Shown: piece after piece, positions 14,967 to 20,859 of the stretch
How positions within the stretch are numbered: position 1 is the stretch's first letter
Layout: each line of letters begins with the position of its first letter
Virus record (IMG/VR): IMGVR_UViG_3300035680_000071
Coordinates: 1 to 27,732 of that record
DNA: 27,732 bases
From: a virus
Reading direction: 5' to 3' (one strand)
Position numbers and translations under genes: made by a program
The notes under the pieces: model-generated
Databases searched by the model: none
Told to the model about the DNA's origin: nothing
What the model saw: only the letters and a program-made list of their open reading frames with translations

Positions 14967-15068
14967 GTGACTAATAAGGATTCGAACCTTAAACCTGCGT
15001 CCCCTTTCCGTGAGTGCTAAGCACTATTCTTGTACTCCGTTCTGCTGTGCTCCAATACACTATAGCCA
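14967..15068 (-). other. Oversized tRNA-like element
   Basis: 102 nt. Acceptor TGGCTAT/TTAGTCA (6/7), D-arm GTGT-ATTGGA-GCAC, perfect T-arm TAAGG-TTCGAAT-CCTTA, and encoded CCA-like 3' end. The region between the D and T arms is about 60 nt and lacks a normal anticodon arm. It contains hairpin AGTGC-TT-AGCACT and a possible CGGAGT/ACTCaCG stem. The anticodon cannot be assigned. Confidence 0.5.
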
Positions 15069-15118
15069 ATCGTCAGTTTCGAACCTGACAGCCTCAAGGT
15101 AATTAATCTTGAGATTTG
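15055..15118 (-). other. tRNA 3'-half-like sequence
   Basis: Anticodon-arm-like CTCAAG...CTTGAG (9-nt loop), then a T-arm-like GTCAG-GTTCGAAA-CTGAC. No D-arm or partner for the acceptor strand is found. It overlaps the 5' end of the element at 14967-15068. Confidence 0.3.
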
Positions 15119-15219
15119 TGGACCGGGCAGGATTCGAACCTGCGACGCCTAGTAGATGTTAGTTATTCTTGGCCTTCGAATACATCCACCTTAGTGTTTA
15201 CCAACTTCACCACCGGACC
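15119..15219 (-). other. Oversized tRNA-like element with extended anticodon stem
   Basis: 101 nt. Acceptor GGTCCGG/CCGGTCC (6/7), canonical D-arm GTG-AAGTTGGTAAA-CAC, perfect T-arm GCAGG-TTCGAAT-CCTGC. The anticodon stem GGTGG/CTACT continues without a break into ATGT/ACAT, so a 30-nt insert replaces the 7-nt loop. Inside it is TATTC/GAATA. Confidence 0.55.
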
Positions 15220-15408
15220 GTTTCGAATCTGAATTGAGCGATTCAGATTCTACTTAATTAGTTGAGCTTCTATTTTTCGTCGGGAAGCCCCCTTGTCAGG
15301 AAAATTAGACCTTACTTTGTCACACAAACTTTTAAAGTTGTAGAATTCCACTGGTTTACTTCACTACCCAAACCTCTATCTTCTACAGGGATAACTAAAA
15401 GCGACTCG
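15220..15408. other. Spacer with a strong hairpin
   Basis: GAATCTGAAT (15225-15234) pairs with ATTCAGATTC (15241-15250), 10 bp with a 6-nt loop and no T-tract. The remaining 150 nt show no ORF, T-loop or promoter box that I can support. Confidence 0.4.
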
Positions 15409-15481
15409 TAGCGGAGGCAGGACTCGAACCTGCGACCTTTGGGTTATGAGCCCACTGAGCTACCAACTGCTCTACTCCGCA
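15409..15481 (-). tRNA. Initiator-type tRNA-Met(CAU), copy 1
   Basis: Anticodon arm GTGGG-CTCATAA-CCCAA carries the initiator signature of three consecutive G:C pairs (GGG/CCC). The first acceptor position is unpaired (T1/T72) before GCGGAG/CTCCGC. T-loop TTCGAGT. Confidence 0.85.
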
Positions 15482-15486
15482 ATATG

Positions 15487-15634
15487 TGGTCACGGTAGGA
15501 ATCGAACCTACTATATCAATTACTTACTTAGTCACTTACCATGCTGCTTAACCGGTATCTCGGGCAGTAATACTAAATCATCATTAATCCATTGGCCAAT
15601 CAGCATTACATACTGACCTATAGCTTTCGCAACC
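15487..15634 (-). other. Oversized tRNA-like element
   Basis: 148 nt, fitting between the two initiator tRNAs with about 6-nt gaps. Perfect T-arm GTAGG-TTCGATT-CCTAC and acceptor 3' strand CGTGACC. The best 5' partner is GGTTGCG (7/7 with two wobbles) at 15628-15634. The intervening 115 nt have no clear anticodon arm. It may instead be a 3' fragment only. Confidence 0.4.
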
Positions 15635-15639
15635 TTTAG

Positions 15640-15712
15640 TAGCGGGGGCCGGACTCGAACCGACGACCTTTGGGTTATGAGCCCAATGAGCTACCTACTG
15701 CTCTACCCCACG
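15640..15712 (-). tRNA. Initiator-type tRNA-Met(CAU), copy 2
   Basis: Anticodon arm TTGGG-CTCATAA-CCCAA with GGG/CCC, first acceptor pair mismatched (C1/T72), T-arm GTCGG-TTCGAGT-CCGGC. It differs from copy 1 in acceptor and D-arm. Confidence 0.85.
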
Positions 15713-15759
15713 ATATATTTTCAATGAACTGTTTATTATATGTTATTTTTATTACTCTG

Positions 15760-15781
15760 CAAATATAATAATGTTTCACGG
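15760..15781 (-). promoter_or_regulatory. Internal promoter of the tRNA array
   Basis: On the minus strand CCG (15781-15779), 11 nt, TATATTTG (15767-15760), A/T tract upstream. It lies 48 nt before tRNA-Met copy 2, so it would express the distal tRNA block to 14018. Confidence 0.65.
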
Positions 15782-15817
15782 GTAATAAAAATAATATCTA
15801 ATTTTTTTAATTAAAAG

Positions 15818-15903
15818 CGGAGAGCGGAGGAATCGAACCTCATACGGTTTCCCGTACGTCACGCTTAGCAGGCGGACCCGATCGCCATCACGGATCACTC
15901 TCC
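15818..15903 (-). tRNA. tRNA-Ser(GCU)
   Basis: Acceptor GGAGAGT/GCTCTCC, discriminator G, loop CTGCTAA (GCT), long variable arm GTACGG/CCGTAT, T-loop TTCGATT. The anticodon stem is weak beyond CGC/GCG. Confidence 0.88.
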
Positions 15904-15908
15904 AATTG

Positions 15909-15994
15909 TACCCCGGGCGGGAGTCGAACCCGCACGGACCTTACGGCCCACTGAATTTTAAGTCCAGCGTGTCTACCAGTTTCACCACCGGGGC
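15909..15994 (-). tRNA. tRNA-Leu(UAA)
   Basis: Acceptor GCCCCGG/CCGGGGT, anticodon arm CTGGA-CTTAAAA-TTCAG (TAA), class II variable arm, T-loop TTCGACT. Confidence 0.93.
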
Positions 15995-15999
15995 ATTTG

Positions 16000-16080
16000 T
16001 ACTCAAGGAGGGAATCGAACCCTCACGCCGAAGCACTAGATCCTAAATCTAGCGTGTCTACCTAATTCCACCACTCAAGC
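16000..16080 (-). tRNA. tRNA-Leu(UAG)
   Basis: Anticodon arm CTAGA-TTTAGGA-TCTAG (TAG), variable arm present, T-arm GAGGG-TTCGATT-CCCTC. Acceptor GCTTGAG/CTTGAGT pairs through three G:U wobbles. Confidence 0.9.
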
Positions 16081-16097
16081 AATTGATCCGATCATAA

Positions 16098-16781
16098 TCA
16101 CGAATTCTTCTGTATTTTTATATCCCTATCTAAATCTCTTTGTCGGGGTTTTCTTTTTATATTTTTTATATTTCTCCCCATATAAGTTGGTGTTAGTGCG
16201 TCACAATTTGGACAAATCAACCTAAAATTATTTTCTAGGTTATTTTGGGGATTTCCGTCAATGTGATCCAATATTAATGGTATATTTACGCCATTCCAAC
16301 TTTCATTTTTACAAATTTCACAGCAGTGTCCTCTTTTTAATATTAAAAACTTCTTAATAGTTTTTCTGTTTGAATCAGTAAAAATCCCGCCGTCTAATTT
16401 TTCCTGATTTATTTTTGTTATAGATTTACTATGACATTCTGGTGAACAGTATTTGGTTCTTTTTTCTTTATCTACTGTATTAAAACAGATCGGACAATTT
16501 TTTAGATTTTTTTTCCCTCTACTTATATTTGAACACGTCACTGAGCAATATTTTCTTGTCTTGCCAGATTTCTCATTATCGAACTCATCTCCACAACAAA
16601 GGCAAATTAGAATATCGATATTTCTTAAGTTGTCGAATTGAGATTGATTTATTCCATATTTTTTCAAAAGATGGTTTTTAATTGAATTGTAACTTTTACC
16701 TATTACTTCTGATATTTCTCTATATTTTTTTCCATCCTCTAGTAATTTTTTAGCAAGAATAGACTCGGTTTCATTCCACAT
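16098..16781 (-). CDS. HNH homing endonuclease with HTH and zinc-finger modules
   Basis: 227 residues. An N-terminal helix-turn-helix-like segment (1-42, REISEVIGKSYNSIKNHLLKK) is followed by two treble-clef-type Cys clusters (60-83 CLCCGDEF...YCSVTC and 96-117 CPICFN...YCSPECH). The HNH nuclease core follows at 152-195 (HCCEICKNE, LILDHIDGNPQNN, RLICPNCD). This arrangement is typical of free-standing phage homing endonucleases that cut an unoccupied allele and copy themselves in. It sits 17 bp beyond tRNA-Leu(UAG) inside the tRNA array, presumably targeting tRNA-region sequence. No intron is visible around it. Confidence 0.88.
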   Translation of the reverse strand: MWNETESILAKKLLEDGKKYREISEVIGKSYNSIKNHLLKKYGINQSQFDNLRNIDILICLCCGDEFDNEKSGKTRKYCSVTCSNISRGKKNLKNCPICFNTVDKEKRTKYCSPECHSKSITKINQEKLDGGIFTDSNRKTIKKFLILKRGHCCEICKNESWNGVNIPLILDHIDGNPQNNLENNFRLICPNCDALTPTYMGRNIKNIKRKPRQRDLDRDIKIQKNS

Positions 16782-16912
16782 AAATTTTATTTTTATAATT
16801 ATATATTCTAAAGTTGATTTCGAATCGTCGACTATATTAGCCCTGAGAATCTAAACTAATTCAAAACCTTTGATGGATCTTAATAAAAGCCATAATCTTA
16901 GTAATAAAAAAG
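16782..16912. other. Spacer with possible tRNA remnant
   Basis: GATTTCGAATCGTCGAC (16814-16830) resembles a T-arm. No matching acceptor or anticodon arm is found. Confidence 0.25.
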
Positions 16913-16987
16913 GGTGACCGGTCGGGATCGAACCGACGACCTTCTGGACCACAACCAGACGTTCTAACCAACTGAACTACGGCCACC
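16913..16987 (-). tRNA. tRNA-His(GUG)
   Basis: Anticodon arm TCTGG-TTGTGGT-CCAGA (GTG). The extra 5' G (-1) faces C73, the His identity element, above acceptor GTGGCCG/CGGTCAC. T-loop TTCGATC. Confidence 0.95.
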
Positions 16988-16992
16988 ATGTA

Positions 16993-17415
16993 TTATTTTG
17001 TGCTGAGGTATTCCTCTATTTCAGCATCATTTGCTAATCTAATAGGAACGAATAATGCAAATCCATTATCATCCTCGAAGTGATTACAAGTATCTAAACG
17101 AAATCCGAATTTATATCTCCAGTGTTCAAATAAGTTTTTTTCAGCTATCCATTTACCAACATTAGCATTTCTATATTCACCGAAGTAAAATTGTCCATCT
17201 ACAAGATCTGCTTTCGGTATTGCTCCAGCAGCTATAAGTCTGGGTACATAGAATTCTTTATACTCCTTTTCTTCAACTCTAGGAATACCTGGAACGTCGC
17301 ATGGATTTTCAAATTTCTTTAAATTATTCCAGTATTTAATCATAGCTTCTTTCCTGTTAGCTCTTTCCTCCTCGATCTTAGCTTTTGCTAAAGCTATTTT
17401 TTCTATATCATTCAT
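16993..17415 (-). CDS. Conserved-looking phage hypothetical protein
   Basis: 140 residues from the chosen start MNDIEKIALAKAKIEEE. An earlier in-frame ATG at 17442 would start inside tRNA-Cys, so it is rejected. A charged N-terminal helix is followed by a globular part with FYFGEYRNANVGKW and HWRYKFGFRLDTCNHFED, rich in aromatic residues. No membrane segment or known motif. It is embedded between tRNA-Cys and tRNA-His and transcribed with them. Confidence 0.7.
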   Translation of the reverse strand: MNDIEKIALAKAKIEEERANRKEAMIKYWNNLKKFENPCDVPGIPRVEEKEYKEFYVPRLIAAGAIPKADLVDGQFYFGEYRNANVGKWIAEKNLFEHWRYKFGFRLDTCNHFEDDNGFALFVPIRLANDAEIEEYLSTK

Positions 17416-17433
17416 AAGCAAGTTATTAATTAG

Positions 17434-17505
17434 AGGCACCAATAGGAATCGAACCTATCTCTTCCGCTTTGCAGGCGGACGCCTGAGCCAATCGACCACA
17501 GTGCC
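17434..17505 (-). tRNA. tRNA-Cys(GCA)
   Basis: Acceptor GGCACTG/TGGTGCC, discriminator T, anticodon arm TCCGC-CTGCAAA-GCGGA (GCA), T-loop TTCGATT. Confidence 0.95.
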
Positions 17506-17520
17506 ATTTTTATTTATTAG

Positions 17521-17593
17521 ATCCTCCGACAGGGATCGAACCTGCAACCTGCTGATTACAAATCAGCTGCTCTACCAATTGAGCCACGGAGGA
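17521..17593 (-). tRNA. tRNA-Thr(UGU)
   Basis: Acceptor TCCTCCG/CGGAGGA, anticodon arm GCTGA-TTTGTAA-TCAGC (TGT), T-loop TTCGATC. Confidence 0.95.
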
Positions 17594-17598
17594 ATGTG

Positions 17599-17685
17599 CG
17601 GAAAGTATAGGATTCGAACCTATGGCACCCTTTCGGATGCACACGCTTTCCAAGCGTGCTCCTTAAGCCACTCGGACAACTTTCC
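17599..17685 (-). tRNA. tRNA-Ser(GGA)
   Basis: Acceptor GGAAAGT/ACTTTCC, discriminator G, anticodon arm CACGC-TTGGAAA-GCGTG (GGA), long variable arm, T-loop TTCGAAT. Confidence 0.95.
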
Positions 17686-17694
17686 ATTCATTTG

Positions 17695-17778
17695 CGGAGG
17701 AGTGAGGTATCGATCCCCATACCCGAGGGTACCGCTAGTTTTCAAGACTAGGTCAAGCGCCAGCTTAATTACTCCTCC
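17695..17778 (-). tRNA. tRNA-Ser(UGA), copy 2, degenerate T-loop
   Basis: Acceptor GGAGGAG/CTCCTCC and anticodon arm CTAGT-CTTGAAA-ACTAG (TGA). The T-loop is ATCGATA instead of TTCGANT, and the D-arm is atypical. Possibly a decaying duplicate of the copy at 14533. Confidence 0.7.
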
Positions 17779-17817
17779 TTTTTTGGCTTCCAATATGTCA
17801 AAGATCTCGTAAAATAA

Positions 17818-17847
17818 AAAAGGTCTCCTTTTTAGAGGAGACCTTTT
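17818..17847 (-). terminator. Terminator/attenuator hairpin after the 33-aa ORF
   Basis: AAAAGGTCTCC (17818-17828) pairs with GGAGACCTTTT (17837-17847), 11 bp with an 8-nt loop and T-run on the minus strand. It stands between the micro-ORF stop (17868) and tRNA-Ser (17778). Confidence 0.85.
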
Positions 17848-17867
17848 AGATTTAAGTTTTTATATAC

Positions 17868-17969
17868 TTATACCAATACCTTCTCCTTTTCAACGCACAG
17901 TGATAACTCACAAGATGTACTTGTTGTATCTAAATGCAGTGACGATAATGTGTATTGTACTTGTTTCAT
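17868..17969 (-). CDS. 33-residue micro-protein or leader peptide
   Basis: Opens at ATG 17969 and encodes MKQVQYTLSSLHLD...CVEKEKVLV, rich in Ser, Thr and Leu, with two Cys. It has its own strong promoter (18019-18040) and a terminator 21 nt past the stop, forming a complete small transcription unit at the head of a tRNA block. No homologue recognised. It could be a leader peptide or a highly expressed small phage protein. Confidence 0.55.
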   Translation of the reverse strand: MKQVQYTLSSLHLDTTSTSCELSLCVEKEKVLV

Positions 17970-18018
17970 TTTATGTTATTTTGAGATTTATATATCTTTC
18001 TCCCTTTTAATTTCTATG

Positions 18019-18040
18019 CAAAAATAGGGAAAAGTTTCGG
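18019..18040 (-). promoter_or_regulatory. Promoter of the 33-aa ORF
   Basis: On the minus strand T-tract, CCGAAAC (18040-18034), then TATTTTTG (18026-18019) with exactly 11 nt from CCG. The -7 box ends 49 nt upstream of the ATG. Confidence 0.75.
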
Positions 18041-18088
18041 ATAAAAAAAATATTTTCTATTATTTTCTAAATATTATTCGATAATTAG

Positions 18089-18160
18089 TAGTCCCAGAAG
18101 GATTCGAACCCTCATCTTCCCATCCGTAGTGGGAAATTCTATCCGTTAAACTATGGAACT
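18089..18160 (-). tRNA. tRNA-Arg(ACG)
   Basis: Acceptor AGTTCCA/TGGGACT, anticodon arm TCCCA-CTACGGA-TGGGA (ACG; A34 would be deaminated to inosine), T-arm GAGGG-TTCGAAT-CCTTC. Confidence 0.92.
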
Positions 18161-18277
18161 ATGGACGAGTCTCTCCCCGTTCGTCACCCTCCACTTTTTT
18201 GCGCATCAAATTGGATCTACTTCCTAAAAGCTATTCCTCTTATCCATTGTGGCAGCAGACAGGTCAACGCCACATCG
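18161..18277. other. Spacer without recognised gene
   Basis: 117 nt. I see no T-loop, promoter box or credible ORF; the plus-strand frame here is antisense to tRNA-like sequence. Confidence 0.3.
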
Positions 18278-18476
18278 TGTGTTGTACAGGATTCGAACCT
18301 ATACCCAACGGCCTTATGTACCGTTTACGGACCCTATGACCTGTTACATGAAGTAATTAATTTCATTACGCATATCACCTAGCACTCCGTGTCCCTGTGG
18401 CCCTTTTTAAGATAGTGTCTAGAATCTTCTTAATATCTACCCATCGGAAGCTCTGACCAAATTGAGCTAACAACAC
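18278..18476 (-). other. tRNA-like element split by about 120 extra nucleotides
   Basis: 5' strand GTGTTGT (18470-18476) and 3' strand ACAACAC (18279-18285) pair 7/7. A canonical D-arm GCTC-AATTTGGTCA-GAGC lies at the 5' end, and a T-arm ATAGG-TTCGAAT-CCTGT at the 3' end. A possible anticodon arm ACGGT-ACATAAG-GCCGT is near the 3' half, so the insert would lie near tRNA position 26. Total 199 nt. It is spaced 5 nt from the next element. Confidence 0.55.
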
Positions 18477-18481
18477 TTTTG

Positions 18482-18596
18482 AGTTACTGATAGGATTCGA
18501 ACCTATGCCAATCCCACGTCTCGCATCCAATCTGAAAGGGAATCGAACCCTACGCACGGTTACAGGGAGACTGCTCTTCCGCTAAGCTACAGTAAC
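18482..18596 (-). other. tRNA-like element with a 44-nt anticodon loop
   Basis: Acceptor GTTACTG/CAGTAAC (7/7), D-arm GCTT-AGCGGAA-GAGC, anticodon stem GTCTC (18567-18571) with GAGAC (18518-18522), T-arm ATAGG-TTCGAAT-CCTAT. The loop is 44 nt instead of 7 and itself contains a second T-arm-like GGG-TTCGATT-CCC. 115 nt. The anticodon cannot be read. Confidence 0.6.
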
Positions 18597-18789
18597 ATAA
18601 ATGGAGCTTGCCGACGCTGTATTCACTATGGATTGATTTATTATTATAACCCTACGGGATAATTAATTATCACCATCTACAGGTCTACTAATGTGGTTTA
18701 TAGCAATGTGGTTTACGCCAACAACACGTTTACTCCTACTGCATCCATAAAAGAATTAATCATCATCACGGACCGACAAACTCTATTTG
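18597..18789. other. Spacer with small repeats
   Basis: Contains the direct repeat AATGTGGTTTA twice near 18690-18715 and the 14-bp palindrome GATAATTAATTATC (18658-18671). No T-loop or credible ORF. Confidence 0.3.
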
Positions 18790-18859
18790 CTACCAGCATA
18801 GGAATCGAACCTAATATCTCCCTTACGATCGGGTGCGTATGCCAATACGCCAACTGGTA
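18790..18859 (-). tRNA. tRNA, probable Thr(CGU)
   Basis: Acceptor TACCAGT/GCTGGTA, D-arm GCGT-ATTGGCAT-ACGC, T-stem TTAGG-TTCGATT-CCTAT. The anticodon arm CCC-GATCGTAA-GGG is imperfect. Taking T33 before CGT gives Thr, but the loop is 8 nt unless one mismatch is allowed. Confidence 0.55.
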
Positions 18860-19223
18860 ATATTATGGGTTATGAAAATGATAAAGTGTATAGACTATGC
18901 TAACGACAATGCCAACGTCAAAGACCTTCCTTTACTACAAAGGCAAAGTCAAAAACCAAGTCTCTTTTTGCTAACCAATTATCTGTCTAGTGGTAAAGAT
19001 TCCTCTTTCTCTATGAGATTTCAGTAACTTGTTTAACAATTGAGTTCTATCTCAGTTTTTTTTGTTTTTGTAAAGGAAGCGGTTGCTGTTTTATCTGTTT
19101 CCGTAGAAACACTTAAATTAGTTTATAACTATCATCGATAAGATTTTATATAAAACATTACCACCTTCAATCAAATGGTTATGGAATCGTCTCCTGACTA
19201 TCCATAACCAACCCCACTTTTAA
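18860..19223. other. 360-bp noncoding region
   Basis: No credible ORF or tRNA. Holds a 14-nt hairpin GTTTC-TACG-GAAAC (19097-19110, minus strand), closed by C-UACG-G, an extra-stable tetraloop class, and TGGTTATGGA/TCCATAACCA (19176-19210, 10 bp) just past the stop of the gene at 19224. It could carry the 3' end of that mRNA or a small RNA. Confidence 0.4.
19176..19210 (-). terminator. Hairpin downstream of the 305-aa gene
   Basis: 10-bp stem with 15-nt loop, 14 bp after the stop at 19224. It lacks a T-tract, so termination is doubtful; it may be an mRNA-end stabiliser. Confidence 0.4.
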
Positions 19224-20141
19224 TTATTCTGAAACCTCAGATAGAAACATATCAATTGTTTCTTTAAATCTTGGATCAACCTCAATTCTTAGAGCTGAGA
19301 TTCGAGCGATCTCTTTTTGTCTTTTTTCTTCGAATAAATCCGAAGCTTCTCTATAGCTAGATCTGTATTCTTCCATTGCTTTATTATAAGCATCAAGAAC
19401 ATTATCGTTGTGTTCTTTTATTCCAGCCTGAGCAACTGCATTTTCTTTAGCAATCCTTGCATTTTCCGAAGTAACAAGGTTCTTTATTTTTGCTTTAAAG
19501 TAGTTAACCCTTTGTTCATGCTTTCTGTGGGTAGAAGCAAGATCTTCATGGATTTTTAAAAGATCATCACTTGTGTGATGAATCTCAACCTTAACCGGAG
19601 TCTTTTTTCCAGCCTCGATTTCCATCCATTCCAATTTCTTAATATTCGGAAGCTCACTTCTTAATTGATCTAATTTACCACCTTTGTGGATGAATTGACC
19701 AACATGGGAAGCATATGCTTCAGCCTCCAAATATTCATTATATTCGGCAGTCGATAACTGTTCCCATCCCCATTTTTCATCAACCTCGTTTAACTTCTTG
19801 ATTGATTTTAATTCTCCCTTAACAGGCTGGTCCCTATCGAATTCAAATTCATCCCATTTGACATCGTTTAGCATTTCCTCCTTGGCTTTGATATTCTCCA
19901 TAAGAAATGATTGGGTTGCATGCAGCTTAGACTTTTGATCAAGAAGCTCATTAACATTCACCGGGATTGGTTTAGCCTCAACTTCATGATATTCCATTCC
20001 ATCGACAGTGATCGATTTGCTGATATTATTTATATCAGCTAATTTAAAGTTGATGTCTCTAGCTCTTTGGTTACAAAGATTTGATACTGACTGAGCCTGT
20101 GACATTGAAAGACCCTTTGATTCTAATGAATTTCTTCTCAT
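19224..20141 (-). CDS. Phage hypothetical protein, coiled-coil rich
   Basis: 305 residues, highly charged, with long predicted helices at about 60-100 and 205-290 (KHEQRVNYFKAKIKNL, EEKRQKEIARISALR). An N-terminal helical part includes SLESKGLSMSQAQSVSNLCN. No signal peptide, membrane span or catalytic motif. It has its own CCG-type promoter (20184-20205) and stands as a single gene inside the tRNA array. No function proposed. Confidence 0.75.
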   Translation of the reverse strand: MRRNSLESKGLSMSQAQSVSNLCNQRARDINFKLADINNISKSITVDGMEYHEVEAKPIPVNVNELLDQKSKLHATQSFLMENIKAKEEMLNDVKWDEFEFDRDQPVKGELKSIKKLNEVDEKWGWEQLSTAEYNEYLEAEAYASHVGQFIHKGGKLDQLRSELPNIKKLEWMEIEAGKKTPVKVEIHHTSDDLLKIHEDLASTHRKHEQRVNYFKAKIKNLVTSENARIAKENAVAQAGIKEHNDNVLDAYNKAMEEYRSSYREASDLFEEKRQKEIARISALRIEVDPRFKETIDMFLSEVSE

Positions 20142-20183
20142 ATTTATTATCTTTAAAGATTAACTATATTTTTATTATTTCTG

Positions 20184-20205
20184 CAAATGTATCACATAGA
20201 TACGG
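20184..20205 (-). promoter_or_regulatory. Promoter of the 305-aa gene
   Basis: On the minus strand CCG (20205-20203), 11 nt, TACATTTG (20191-20184), T-tract upstream; the -7 box ends 42 nt before the ATG. Confidence 0.75.
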
Positions 20206-20237
20206 GGTAAAAAAATTATTTAGCAAAAATTAACTAA

Positions 20238-20696
20238 TTAACATTCAACTAATGAATTAACTAGCATTTTAACTGTTCCGATATCTGCACGACCTTGGTA
20301 TTGTTTATTGAATTCTCCAATAGTTTTACCAACAAGTGCTTGAGAATTTGTAATTACTCCAGCAAAACCTTGCATGATTACTGTCAAGGCATCCGCAATC
20401 TCTTGTTCACTCATCTGAGCAGGCATGTATTTTTTCAGAATACTAATTTCATCCTGTTCTTTAGTAACCAATTCTGGTCTATTTGCCAAATCATACATTT
20501 TAATAGATTCCTCACGTTGTTTGATTCCTTTGCTGACAATTTTAATTACCTCATCGTCAGTTGCAATCCATGTTGGACTTGCCTTTTCTGAATTAGTAAT
20601 AGAAGCCTTGATGCTATTTAAAGCCATTTTAGCATTTTCGTCCTTTGCTTTCATTGCAGTTACGAAATCTGCATTTATCTGTTCTCTAATTGTCAT
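20238..20696 (-). CDS. yqeY: GatB/YqeY-domain protein
   Basis: 152 residues matching the YqeY family over its full length: an N-terminal helical part (INADFVTAMKAKDENAKMAL), DDEVIKIVSKGIKQREESI, NRPELVTKEQDEISILKKYMP and the C-terminal YQGRADIGTVKMLVNSL. This is the same fold as the tail domain of GatB, which contacts tRNA in the amidotransferase that makes Asn-tRNA and Gln-tRNA. Stand-alone YqeY proteins have no firmly assigned activity. Its position inside the tRNA array suggests a tRNA-binding or charging role, which is inference. It appears to be transcribed with the adjacent tRNA-like element. Confidence 0.88.
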   Translation of the reverse strand: MTIREQINADFVTAMKAKDENAKMALNSIKASITNSEKASPTWIATDDEVIKIVSKGIKQREESIKMYDLANRPELVTKEQDEISILKKYMPAQMSEQEIADALTVIMQGFAGVITNSQALVGKTIGEFNKQYQGRADIGTVKMLVNSLVEC

Positions 20697-20728
20697 AATC
20701 TTTTAATTATTAATCTTCATTATTTTTG

Positions 20729-20854
20729 TGGGTAACAGGGGAATCGAACCCTGGATTTGCAATTACTCGAGTCTTGCTGTTTCCTTATTAACCTTAGTCA
20801 TGGATGACGCCAAAATTACGCGTTGGCTCCGGTTCCCACCCCGGAAGGTTACCC
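20729..20854 (-). other. Oversized tRNA-like element with 50-nt variable region
   Basis: 126 nt. Acceptor GGGTAAC/GTTACCC (7/7), D-arm TCCG-GGGTGGGAAC-CGGA, anticodon-like arm ACGC...GCGT (9-nt loop or G:G mismatch), then about 50 nt with hairpin GCAA...TTGC, then T-arm AGGG-TTCGATT-CCCC and discriminator A. The anticodon is unclear. Confidence 0.55.
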
Positions 20855-20859
20855 ATTTA

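Noticed and set aside
17416-17442. N-terminal extension of the 140-aa gene to ATG 17442
   Set aside because: It would start inside the tRNA-Cys 3' end; ATG 17415 is the natural start.
17501-17812. Plus-strand ORF of 103 codons
   Set aside because: It is antisense to three tRNAs; the peptide (RDRTCNLL, YRIRTYGT) is the well-known artefact of translating reversed T-arms.
18161-18382. Plus-strand ORF of 73 codons
   Set aside because: Antisense to the split tRNA-like element; VQDSNLYPT is the same tRNA artefact.
18375-18557. Minus-strand ORF of 60 codons
   Set aside because: It reads through two tRNA-like elements and has no independent support.
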